A DNA stretch of 64,000 nucleotides, taken from assembly GCF_037392515.1 (NCBI RefSeq), contig NC_090288.1:5015501-5079500 (forward strand). The letters run 5' to 3'. The translations under genes and the position numbers were made by a program. Origin of the DNA: Haliotis asinina. Its lineage: Eukaryota; Mollusca; Gastropoda; Lepetellida; Haliotidae. The notes beneath the pieces are model-generated. The model did no database searches, was not told where the DNA came from, and saw only the letters and a list, made by a program, of their open reading frames with translations. Shown here piece by piece: positions 40,565 through 50,473 of this stretch (within the stretch, counting starts at the first letter, position 1; every line of letters begins with the position of its first letter).

Positions 40565-41338
40565 ATGCAGAGTATAATGACATTACTAGTAGATGGATTG
40601 CATGGTAGTCGAATGATTATTGTCCATTTTAATTCCTCCTTATTTCGGCCTCCAAAATATTTTGGTTCCACTGTACGTATATCTGGTGTGTCAGTAAATG
40701 CGGTGTTTGTGTTATTTTCAGCACGGGAAGACATGATTCGGTGTCATGTCACTCCTGCTGCTAGTCTATGGCCGTCGCTAGATGAGGAATCCGACCGTGT
40801 ATGCAGAGCCCATCTACACCTGGTTCCTATACAAGTGAATACCTTGCTTCCTTTGTCCATGAGGCAGTAATCTATTACAGTGCACTAGACATTTTTTCCC
40901 GTTCTGCTATGGTGTCCGGAAAAAACCACCCCTCATACCCTCTCTTATGTACACATGCTGGGAGTATGACTATAAGTTGGACTACCTTTCGTGCTTTGTT
41001 GAACTGTAAAACCTCCTATAACATCCTCTAAAAGTCCCTCTTTTCTCCCACCCTCCCCACTGAACATGTAGCGTCCCCAGCCGACTTCACCTACCCCTTC
41101 ACATGACTCCCTGAGTGTTTTCACTCCATTCTGGGAGCACCGTGAACATGGTGAGACGCTGCCCGCCGCAGTCATCATCACCTACGTCGACCACTATCCT
41201 GCCCCTAGTGACGACGACAGTGACTACTGGGTCTATGAAGACGAGGACGAGGACAGTTTCGTGGAGGAGAGAGAGATTCATCGTGTGAGGAAGGCGCAGA
41301 GGAGAGTGGGAGCTTTCTTTAGGAGAATCTTCTTGTAG
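40565..41338 (+). CDS. Array gene copy 11, diverged paralogue
   Basis: Exons 40565-40798 and 41072-41338, 166 residues; poly(A) signal at 41921. Here the frame is open from ATG 40565 (MQSIMTLLVDG), which directly follows a TTTGTTTCAG acceptor-like site, through the donor CGT^GTATGC. In copies 1-10 the equivalent ATG lies in another frame, because this copy lacks about 60 bp of exon 1. The terminal exon keeps VFTPFW, HGETLPA, the block SDDDSDYWVYEDED and the tail RRVGAFFRRIFL. Many residues elsewhere differ, and two are gained in frame (VEEREIH against VEDIH). The intron (273 bp) barely aligns with the 331-bp intron of other copies except for its pyrimidine-rich end. That contrast between conserved exons and a lost intron is the best evidence that the gene is real. 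Confidence 0.75.
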
Positions 41339-41350
41339 ATTGGTAATCCA

Positions 41351-41353
41351 GTG

Positions 41354-41392
<39 letters not shown>

Positions 41393-41400
41393 TGCGTGCA
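41351..41400. repeat. (GCGT)n microsatellite
   Basis: About ten GCGT/GTGC repeats just after the stop codon of array gene copy 11. It replaces the GT-rich stretch at the same place in units 1-10. Confidence 0.9.
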
Positions 41401-41408
41401 GTTTAAAG

Positions 41409-42640
41409 TGTATACATGTGCGAGGGTGTGTTCAGTATGAAGGTTTGAGTGTGTGCCTGTGTTAGTGGTTGTATTAAGCATAACTGGATGTGTGTGTCAG
41501 ATGTGTTTTGCGTTTCTGAATTGTGCATGGTTGAGAGATGTGTTTTGTATGTAGTTTGTGCTTGTGTGAGAGAGAGACTGAGAGAGATGCATGTTTGAAT
41601 ACGTGTATGTGAACTGTGATTGTGTGAGAGGCGTTTCGTATTGAATTATGGGTGGATGTGTGAAACATGTGTTTTGCATGTGTGACGTTTTCGTGACTGA
41701 GTGGTAAGATGAGTTTTGTCTGATTTCCCTTTCCTTTTCGGTCTGATTTGGCTACATATACGAGCTATATCTGGACACACCGTTTCGGTCTGTTAATCAG
41801 TGTTTTGGCATACCCTTTGGTTGACATTTCTTTATTCCTCTTTTGATTGTTCTTTCCTTTCGGTCCCGATTTTGATGCTTTGTTTTTGATACATATCATT
41901 CTATTTCTTGGTGAAGCCTTAATAAATATCAGTGAATGGTATACACACGAGTCTCTTGTTCTTACTTTAGTTGATTTATTAACGATTAGGTGATAGCAAC
42001 ACAGTGGTCTGTAGAGGCAGCTTGCCAAAGACTGGCATCGAGTTATCTTGAAAATGCAATACAGGAGAAAGTAGTTAACAAATTAACATGTTCAGAGACA
42101 TTTGTCCCCGACCGCTGTGTTGCTGTATTCTAGTCCATTCTTCACAAACTGAATGTGCAATGGAAAACGAGCAACGCGAGTTTGTAGCTAGGAATATGCT
42201 GGCTTAGATGTCTCAGGTATATCATGTGCTAAATAAACACGCAGACCAGCTGCTTCTGCCTGAAGGTTAACTGGCGTTTACATGGCATTTAAGCATGGGA
42301 TGTGAATGCATAAGGTGCCCATCTACTGTGTTGCTGTCTAGAAGGGTCTTTGGACATTTCTATATTTTCCCGAATCGTCTGTCGGTCATTTTCAGTCCAG
42401 ATCGACAGAGTACTAAATGACTTGTGTGATGGTCGTTTATACACTCATTAATATTTACATACATATATACATTTTGAGAAAGCAGAAAAGGTTGGGGTGC
42501 TGGTTAAGAAATATAAACCATCGTACGCGGACTGCCAGTTTAACCCGGCCCAGTCTCCCTTTGAATGTTTAAACAGACAAAATTATAATTTCCCAATGTA
42601 TATGCGTGCCAAATGATGAGTGAGTGAGTATGATTTAACT
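41409..42640 (+). repeat. Unit 12, ancient diverged partial unit
   Basis: The order of landmarks matches the left third of a unit. They are a GT/GA-rich stretch, the conserved TTTGGTTGACATTTCTTT block near 41815, AATAAA at 41921 with the downstream TGAATGGTATACACA, then an inverted repeat (41986-42133). The last recognisable block is ACTGCCAGTTTAACC near 42530. Identity is low and patchy. No coding exons corresponding to the right part of a unit are seen. It provides the 3' end of the unit 11 gene. Confidence 0.8.
41986..42133. repeat. Inverted repeat of unit 12 with compensatory changes
   Basis: Arms 41986-42009 and 42110-42133 lie 65 nt after AATAAA, as in the other units, with a 100-nt loop. 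Eighteen Watson-Crick pairs, four G-U pairs and two mismatches are possible. At the loop-side end of the stem three pairs differ from units 1-11 on both arms at once (A-U to G-C, G-C to U-A, A-U to C-G), so pairing is kept. A third copy of the right-arm core (CTGTGTTGCTGTCTAG) stands alone at 42326-42341. Confidence 0.75.
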
Positions 42641-44424
42641 CTGCTTTAAGTGTTAGCGCGACTACAGCTGGACGGGGATGGTTGAAGTAGAAACCATATA
42701 ATAGATCTGTTATATGGTCTCTGGTTGAAGGAACATCGAGGTGGGATCACGAGTTTCAAGCATGAAGGTTAAAGAAGCTGAGACCTCGGTATCTAAGTCT
42801 GTGCTTCCACCACCAAGTTACCCCACTAACTCCTCACCATAAATACTGCAGGTGAACATGTAATCTTTGTTTTATGCACAGACGTCTAGAATGATATACG
42901 TTCATTGTTGTAATAAACATGTTGCCAAGGAAACGGGCTTACCACCTTCCGTCTGAAATGAAGAAGAAAGCTTCAAAAGAAAGAGAAATTTGTTGTTGAT
43001 TATCCCTGATAGTGCTAACGAATTTGTGTCGCATACGTGTTTAGGTGGGTGCACTTACGTGAGTTTAGGCGCGTTTTTAATGTAGTATTATGTGTGACCG
43101 CGTGGTTTGTGTGAGAGAATGTACGTTTGTATGATCCCATGTTGTTTATGTGAAAAAATGTATGTTTGTGTGAGCGGAAGAGTGTTTTTTATAGAATGTG
43201 TGTTTGAGTGAGAGGACGTAGTTTGGGTGAAAACGAAATGTCTGTGAGAGAAGATGTGATTTGATGTTCGTGTAATAAATGATTTCTGTCGTTGGACTGT
43301 CTTGGCCACACACTTTCCACCTCCGTCTGATTTCTTAGGCTGTGAACTTTTTGTGCTCATATTTGGCCCTGCCTTTTGGCATATTATCGTGGGTGAGATT
43401 TGTTAAAGGCGACTTAGATCATGATTGTTAGCTGAATCATTGCACGGAAAGCGGAAGGAGTTTTCAAGACAAGGAATTAGGGCAAATCGTGTGTCCTACA
43501 TAATGTGGGAACGCAGAGAATTACCTTAGACGACGACCCCGACCCCACAACCCCCATCGAACCAATCGGGCACCACTCACCCCGTTTGTGTCCGCCAGTT
43601 CACGTACACGGATTTATACATAACAAAATGTCAGTGTAAATCATATCATTATCGTTTATTCCACAAACTGATAAATATAAAAAAAACATATGCACAGTAT
43701 GCCCAGATCCTAAAATGCACTTTGGCACATTCATTACAAGCTCAAAAGGATATCACTGCTGATATCACGTTAAAATATCTAAAACGTCGCAATGACAAGA
43801 TTCATTTAAGAAACTGTGGAATAATAAATCTTTGACATCATTTGTAACGAAAACTAATTGAAAACTACAAAACCATTGTTCCTGAACCTGAACAAAAACT
43901 TTATTTTCATATTTTAAGCACGTAGCATGCAACACTATTGGATAGAAAGTTGACGTGTATTATTTCTAAAATGTGACAACAGAAATATTACATACAACAA
44001 TTATTTTGAAAACTACTGTGCGTCGAGGTCAGAAGTAGCCAGGTGTGTTGATTGTCTCTGGGCAATCAATTCTGAAACTGCGGTGGGAGGAGGCAGGGCG
44101 ATGTATGACTGCCTAATTATCATGGTCTCCGCGGTTTCGAAGCGGAAATAGGCAGAACATGACTTGAATAAGACTCAACAGATATAGTTATCAGACTGTG
44201 TTAAAGAGGAAATCATCTTAACACGTAAATATGATCTTGTGTGAACCTGGTACCACAGTATCAATACATCAAGTACAAAATGTCAGTCTTACCTCAAGTG
44301 TTTGGTTGAGTATTCAAAATATCCGTGAACAAAGACCTAGTCTTTGGTGTTTTAGGAAGCTGGGTTACGGGCCCGGCAAACGGTGACCTATTTATCAGAT
44401 ACTTCTCTTCATTAAGATCGCTCT
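42134..44424. other. No gene seen; decayed unit 12 and intergenic DNA
   Basis: The first ~500 bp is the tail of unit 12. A GAGTGAGTGAGTATG run at 42617 followed by a CTGCTTTAAG block looks like a decayed SINE head. 42693-42718 is a short palindrome (9-bp arms ACCATATAA). 43080-43270 is GT-rich with a loose repeat of TGTGTGAGAGAATGTA-like phrases. Short reading frames here lack partner exons. Confidence 0.5.
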
Positions 44425-44532
44425 GGGGCCTATCCACGAAGCGTTCGTAACGTTACGACAAGTCGTAACTCTCCTCTCTATCACAGACTTACGAATGTCG
44501 TAGCGCCATGAAGGCTTTGTGGATCGGATCCC
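44425..44532. mobile_element. Foldback MITE-like element, about 108 bp
   Basis: Ends are imperfect inverted repeats: GGGGCCTATCCACGAAGC at the left, and the complement of a similar motif ending GTGGATCGGATCCC at the right. The body is rich in TTACGA/TCGTAA words and is itself partly palindromic. Relics of the same family lie at 57458-57555 and 58781-58885, which argues for a dispersed nonautonomous DNA element. The target-site duplication is not clear. Confidence 0.6.
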
Positions 44533-45300
44533 ACGATCTTGTACATATTGTGCAACAAATAATTTAGATATTCCATCCTTTATACGTCAGATAGAATTTT
44601 GGCTGTCCGTGATTATGTAATAAATAAATCAAAAGCTCCCTTGATTACACCAGTTGAAATATTGTATCCATAATATAATTGATTTACATGAGATTTAATT
44701 GTTTACAATTATTCACAAAGTTTACTAGAAACCAACAAGTCTCGAATTCGAGTGATTAAGTGCATATGTCCCATGATACCCATCAAATAGTTCTGGAATT
44801 TAACTGTTTAAAGATATATAAGGTGTCTAGAGGAATCTCAACATTAGTCTGTATCACACAGTTTGCCATCAATACACGCTTTAGCTTCCATATTTTGTTG
44901 TTTTCCTTTCATGATCTTCAGACCTCAGAATCTTTTTCACTCTATCTATAGATTGAACACGTTGGGATTTTAATAATGTTTTATCATTTTATTATCATTT
45001 TCAAGTATCTTACCAAATGATAAGCTTACGGACATCAAGCAAGCACACTGCTGTATGATAAATATCTTGGTTTTCTGTTAAATACACACAACTGGCACAC
45101 ACATTAAATATATAAGTGTGCCTTCAAAAACACAATTGACTTTCGGTTATTTATAAGTGTACAATCTTATGCATTTTCGCAGCTACCTGTAATTGTACTG
45201 ACAGCCGTGCTTAGATGTAATTCTTATTTATGTTTTGTCCACTTCAGAGCACAAGATAGAAGGACATGAACAGACATCAGAAGAATTAGTAGAATTAGTA

Positions 45301-45572
45301 GTGAGTGAGTGAGTGAGTTTAGTTTTACGTCGCGCTTAGCAATATTCCAGCTATATGGCGACGGTCTGTAAATAATCGAGTCTGGACCAGACAATCCAGT
45401 GATCAACAACATGAGCATCGATCTGCGCAATGGGGAACCGATGACGTGTGTCAACCAAGTCAGCTAGTCTGACCACCCGATCCCGTTAGTCGCCTCTTAC
45501 GACAAGCATAGTCACCTTTTATGGCAAGCATGGGTTGCTGAAGGCCTATTCTACCCCGGGACCTTCACGGGT
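45301..45572 (+). mobile_element. SINE, abalone-type family A
   Basis: About 270 bp, from GTGAGTGAGTGAGTG, through TTTAGTTTTACG, CAGCAATATTCCAGC, TAAATAATCGAGTC, CCCGTTAGTCGCCTC and GGTTGCTGAAGGCC, to GGACCTTCACGGGT. It is inserted in a short AGTAGAATT repeat: AGTAGAATTAGTA-like sequence occurs on both sides, so a target-site duplication is likely. After insertion the flanking 9-bp repeat expanded on the right (45573-45629). Confidence 0.85.
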
Positions 45573-45629
45573 CAGTAGAATTAGTAGAATTAGTAGAATC
45601 AGTAGAATCAGTAGAATCAGTAGAATCAC
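45573..45629. repeat. AGTAGAATT/AGTAGAATC minisatellite, 9-bp unit
   Basis: About six 9-bp units directly after the SINE, continuing two units seen just before it (45281-45300). In one frame it reads as a repeated Ser-Arg-Ile tripeptide, which I take to be a by-product and not coding. Confidence 0.8.
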
Positions 45630-45779
45630 TGAGTGTCAGTGTGAAACCGAAAGTTACAGCTCAAACTTTCTTCTCCTCAAAGTACTTCACACCCTTTTTG
45701 AAGGTAAAAAAATACCCTGACATTGCAACAAAACCCACATTCAGAGGTTCAATATAGTTTAGAACTAATTCAGCACCCC

Positions 45780-46700
45780 TGTTCATGATTATGATTGTGT
45801 TCAGTGTAAAGCATACCATAATGTATTATTTCTGTTCATGGCTAGAGATTGGGATTAATTAATTCAGTTCATGATAAAAAGTATATCATTCAATATTTCT
45901 CTTCCAGATTACACAAAATACATGTATGTCGATTTATCGTCATGATTAGAGATTAAGATTAAATACTCCACTTAATGATTGACAGGAGATAATTCAAAAG
46001 GTCTTCTAATGACAAGATAAAATGCAGCAATGTCTCTGTTCATGATTAGAAATAGTGATCAAACAGTACAGTTCATGATAGACAGGATATGATTCAATAT
46101 TTCTCTCAGTGAAGAGAGAGTTATTAAATCATTTAGTTCGTGATACAAAGAACATAATTCAATATTGTCCACTATTGGACATACCGGTATCCTGTCCATG
46201 ATTACAAATAGTGATTAAACACATCAGCTCATGTTTAATAGGGCATAATTCTCTCCATGATCAGACAAAATGTACTACTAGTTCTCCTCGTGATCAGAGG
46301 TTGTGGTTAAATACTCAAGTTCATGAAAGACAGGTCATAATTCAATACTTCTCTCCATGATAAGACACAATACATTAATATTTTGGCTCACGAATACATA
46401 TAGGCTTTAACTGCTTCTGTTCATGATAAACAGGAAACAAGATTTAATATTTCTAATCGATGATTGTTCAGGATAAATCATTATTTCCTGTCATGATGGG
46501 AGATAGTGAATACATTCTTCAGTTCATAATAAAGATGTCTTAATATAATATTTCTCTCTGTGATTACAGAAAGTATAAGCATATGATTAGGCTTAAAGCA
46601 ATTCATTAGAGAAAAGCTGATCATAAATCTTTATGGCCATGATCAGACATGAAATGACTCAATACTTCTATTCACTCTTAACAGATATTTCCACGAAAGA
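45780..46700. repeat. Degenerate tandem repeat, about 95-110 bp unit
   Basis: The phrases TTCATGATTAGA, GTGATTAAATACT, CAGTTCATGATA, GACAGGATATAATTCAATA and TTTCTCTCCATGAT recur in the same order about eight times with heavy divergence. No reading frame persists through it. A further copy resumes at 46840-46885 and 46965-46990, around the MITE. Confidence 0.75.
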
Positions 46701-46884
46701 TCATAGAATGAATTTAATTTAGCTTCACTAAAGTATATGCTTTTACATATATATATGTAACAAATATTTCCGTAAAATTTATGTTATGTACCTTACACGT
46801 TTCAAACTCAATGACTACAAAATATGTCGATATTTCTCGTCATGATTAGACATTAAGATTAAATACTCCATTTCCTGATTGACA

Positions 46885-46964
46885 CAATCTCTTCTCACAG
46901 TGGTTACTTGTCACATTTTTCTACGTAGGAAGATATGACAAGTAACCTCTGTGGGAAGAGAATG
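46885..46964. mobile_element. 80-bp MITE with 29-bp inverted repeats and 8-bp duplication
   Basis: Perfect 8-bp direct repeats GATTGACA flank it (46877-46884 and 46965-46972). The same GATTGACAGGA-type word is part of the host tandem repeat, so the empty site can be seen in neighbouring repeats (for example 45978). The 29-bp terminal inverted repeats match at 26 positions (core CAGTGGTTACTTGTCA against CAGAGGTTACTTGTCA), leaving a 22-bp centre. The 8-bp duplication fits hAT-type transposases. As RNA it would fold into a pre-miRNA-like hairpin. Confidence 0.8.
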
Positions 46965-47044
46965 GATTGACAGGATATAATTCAACGGCTATTCCATTTA
47001 GTTATTATTCGTTGGTGTTAATTAGCTATTAGCAGTTATGCCTA

Positions 47045-47540
47045 ACAAATCAGTTTTATTGACATGAAATGTACAGAGTTTTGTTTTTGCAAGATATTTT
47101 GTAACAAAGCTACATTGGACATATGTTATTGTCCTGAACACAACTCTTCTTATTTAGAAAGATACATTTAGGAATGTTACGTTAATTTTTATTCAGAACT
47201 CTTTAAAATTTAATTTACTGACACCAAAGATCAACAGTTGTGATAACCAATGTGTGCATTGTTTTTCAGTTTCATAACAAACACTTCATATTATTGTGCT
47301 TTCACTGAACACAATTCGTGCAATGTTATCAGTTAATAACAGTTTATGATTTTAAGTTGTCTCTGTTGATTGTTATTTACCGACATCAAACTTAGACAGT
47401 GTTGATAGCTAGTGGGTGCATTGGTTTTCAGTTTTCACTAGATAACAAAGATCCTTTGGATATATATTATTGATATACATTATTGTGCCTTCAGTGAACA
47501 TCATTCTTCTTCATCTTATTTTCCCAGATTATGTTAGGAA
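47045..47540. repeat. Degenerate tandem repeat, about 170-bp unit, three copies
   Basis: A block containing ACATCAAA or ACACCAAAG, GTGTGCATTG or GGGTGCATTG, TTTTCAGTTT, then ATTATTGTGC and TGAACACAATTC starts near 47045, 47220 and 47390. Very AT-rich; no coding signal. Confidence 0.6.
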
Positions 47541-49154
47541 ATGATTATAATGATTAATATTAATGCACCATATATAATTGCATTTGTGAAAGCTCTTTTG
47601 TTTCACAGACAAATGCTTTTAGATTTAAGAAATGCTTTTTCACACTGTTTCTATCAGTAGTTTATATATATCACAGAAACATTATCAAATATTATATCTA
47701 ATAAAGGTTTCACGGTTAGAACAGTTTCTTCTACAAAAAATACCAATGCATATTTCTTAAATGTTTCTCTTTTCGTTTGTTACGTGTTGTTACGTTTGCC
47801 TTCGTATTGTATTAATAAATTGTTTTTCATTTAATATATATATTGATAGATCAGAAAGTTCTGGCAATCTAAAACGTGCTATGAAAATGCCAAACCGTAT
47901 TTCACGCAAAAAAACAACTCACGTTCATACAAGGGTTAGGTACAAACCTGACTTGCTTTGTGACTTCCTGTCTAACAGTCGTCCTGAAAACAAGGCCATT
48001 GCCAGTCGCCACCTCGCCACACCATCCTTCCATTGTGCTTTACCCACATATCTACACACGTGGACAACCTCTGACCTCTACGCACGTGACTTAAAGAGCT
48101 AATGATAGTGTTGCTGCCGTGATGTCGTGTTTCACCAAGGGTCTTAGCTGTGGCCAAAGCAGGCTCTGAATGGCCGGAGAAAACGGGAGAATGCCTGAAA
48201 ATAATGACTGAAATCAGTCGTGACTTGAAGCAAGTTTTTAAAAAACGTGCATACATTTCAGTGTCTGGCAAGGCCTTGATTGACATCATGAGTGTCTATC
48301 GACAGACCTGGGATGTGGTGATAAATATCAACCAGGGCCTAGATCCTCTAAGCTCTCTCAGCACTAGATAGTCGTAAGTGTCATGCATTACAAAGGTCAC
48401 ATGCAACGTAAAACACAACTTTGCAGATTCTGTCATCTTTCGGTATGTACTTACCGAAACAAATCATAAAAAAGCCAATTCAATCTATAACGTCGGGGGA
48501 AAAACGCGATGAGCAGTGAGCAGTAATCTAATATTGGTTGTGCACATATGCAAGTATATAATCTACTAGTTACATGAAAAAGTCATGTTGATTGTGATAA
48601 GCAGATTGTCACAGAAAATTCAATGTCTGTTTCACTGACACCTATATGTCTGCCTGCCTGCCTGGCTGTCTGCTAATGACAATATGCAATGAACAACTTC
48701 AATCACTGACCACATGCAATTTGAAATCAACACCTATCGGGCTTTTAAGTTTTAAACAAAGCGACGGCTAAGCGTAGCGGCAAACGAACCAGTGGCCAAT
48801 CACAAGGTGTCGTTACACATGAGTGCACATCCACCGGCCGACTGGGTTCGATATCACGGCTGCTTCGTTTCAAGGGAGGTACACCGAAGTATAAAGTATT
48901 GAACTTTTGATTTGCGATTATACGCTTTTAATTTTGTTTATTTGTTTGTTTGTTTGTCACAATCACCAAAGCAGTTTATATATCATGATCAAGTGATAAC
49001 TGTGCTTTAATTATGTTTGATATTTTGGTTGCATGTGAACATTAACTTACGACTATCTTACGGCTAAGAGAGCTTCGAAAATCTATTCTCAGTTGCGTCT
49101 CAAGCGTTTTGTAGTAAGGTACAAAACGCTCATGCGCAGAGTTGCTGAAGACCA
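47541..49154. other. Mostly non-coding; one weak coding candidate
   Basis: The only gene-like stretch is around 47880-48370. It has higher GC and three overlapping open frames, one of 73 codons on the plus strand (48150-48371, with EISRDLKQVFKKRAYIS). I found no matching splice sites or paralogue, so I do not call a gene. The 48340-48380 and 49030-49085 stretches contain TAGTCGTAAG and AGAGAGCTTCG words resembling relics of the foldback MITE. Confidence 0.4.
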
Positions 49155-49167
49155 TTTAAAACCCGCG

Positions 49168-49440
49168 GACCCGTGAAGGTCCCGGGGTAGAATAGGCCTT
49201 CAGCAACCCATGCTTGCCATAAAAGGCGACTCAGCTTGTCGTAAGAGGCGACTAACGGGATCGGGTGGTCAGGCTCGCTGACTTGGTTGACGCATGTCAT
49301 CGGTTCCCATTTGCGCAGATCGATGCTCATGTTGTTGATCACTGGATTGTCTGGTCCAGACTCGATTATTTACAGACCGCCGCCATATAGCTGTAATATT
49401 GCTGAATGCGGCGTAAAACTAAACTCACTCACTCACTCAC
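49168..49440 (-). mobile_element. SINE, abalone-type family A, 13-bp target duplication
   Basis: Minus orientation, from ACCCGTGAAGGTCCC to CTCACTCACTCAC. It is flanked by perfect 13-bp duplications TTTAAAACCCGCG at 49155-49167 and 49441-49453. It shares the subfamily marks GCGACTCAGCTTG and AGCTGTAATATTGCTGA with the copy at 50196. Confidence 0.92.
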
Positions 49441-50195
49441 TTTAAAACCCGCGTGTTCATGGGTTTGTCTCTGTCTGATTTCGGTAACTGTCAGCTGATA
49501 AACTAACACAATCAGACACTAGAAACAGACTAGAAGGCACTGTCAAACTTCGGCATTTACGTTTCAGGTATCCGAATCATCGTTTTGTTGATTCACCTTG
49601 GCTTGGTCATCATGTAAATCAAAACAAACAGAACAACCAACGGCATTGAATAAACATGATGCAATGATTACTTTAGTGGTCGAAGATAGATTATTTATTT
49701 GATGTTATTTATCAACAGCAGGTGTACCTACCCGACGAATGCGTTTGCAGATGCCTGTTGTCTCCTTTGTTGAGGATTCCACTGGAAGTAAACAGATGAT
49801 ATTATTGATATGTTTCCTGAAACAGTACACCTGCAGCCCCTCAATCAACCTCGGGAAACAGAACGTTATACTAGAGGATGTGAAGTCTCACACTCTGAAA
49901 ATGTATAAGCTTCACAGAAACAAACAACTACAGGACGAGTTCATGTTCATAACATTATATATTACATTACACTATATTAACTACTGAAATGTGATAGAGG
50001 CCCGACTGAGACCTGAATCCGTACTAAAACAGACTTACTCCATGGAGAATTATATAGCATTAGAGTTATGACTTGGCAAAAAGGAAGTGGTATGGTTCAG
50101 GGAGTGGGAGAATGAATGGAGAGTGTTTGACAGGTAGATGTTTTAGATAATATACCTACCATCCAAACACCACTCCATACAAAAAGTTATTTGGA

Positions 50196-50463
50196 ACCCG
50201 TGAAGGTCCCGGGGTAGAATAGGATTTCAGCAACCCATGCTTGCCATAAAAGGCGACTCAGCTTGTCGTAAGAGGCGACAAACGGGATCGGGTGGTCAGG
50301 CTCGCTGGCTTGGTTGACGCGTGTCATCGGTTCCCATTTGCGCAGATCGATGCTCATGTTGTTGATCACTGGATTGTCTGGTCCAGATTCGATTATTTAC
50401 AGACCGCCGCCATATAGCTGTAATATTGCTGAGTGCGGCGTAAAACTAAACTCACTCACTCAC
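50196..50463 (-). mobile_element. SINE, abalone-type family A, 10-bp target duplication
   Basis: Minus orientation; perfect 10-bp duplications GTTATTTGGA at 50186-50195 and 50464-50473. Very similar to the 49168 copy, so the two are likely recent sister insertions of one subfamily. Confidence 0.92.
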
Positions 50464-50473
50464 GTTATTTGGA

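Larger units (their letters stand above)
37871..41408 (+). repeat. Tandem array unit 11, right-edge unit with diverged 3' part
   Basis: About 3540 bp. Its first ~2.6 kb is almost identical to the other units, apart from scattered edge-type changes and small deletions. From roughly 40490 onward the sequence diverges sharply: about 110 bp upstream of the first coding exon is missing, the coding exons differ at many sites, and the intron body is hardly alignable. AATAAA at 38365 serves the gene of unit 10; inverted-repeat span 38430-38572. A GCGT tetranucleotide repeat (41351-41392) replaces the GT-rich part of the 3'UTR. Confidence 0.95.

Noticed and set aside
1-41408. Ribosomal DNA, histone cluster or snRNA array as the identity of the 3.79-kb tandem repeat
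   Set aside because: Unit length and tandem form suggested these, but no rRNA, histone or snRNA sequence is present in the unit.
46885-46964. A genuine microRNA precursor
   Set aside because: The hairpin is explained by a MITE with an 8-bp target duplication; small-RNA data would be needed to claim processing.
47761-48371. A small gene spread over frames at 47761-48102 and 48150-48371
   Set aside because: Frames overlap open frames on the opposite strand, no consistent splice phase links them, and relics of the foldback element lie at the end. It was kept only as a weak candidate in the non-coding entry.
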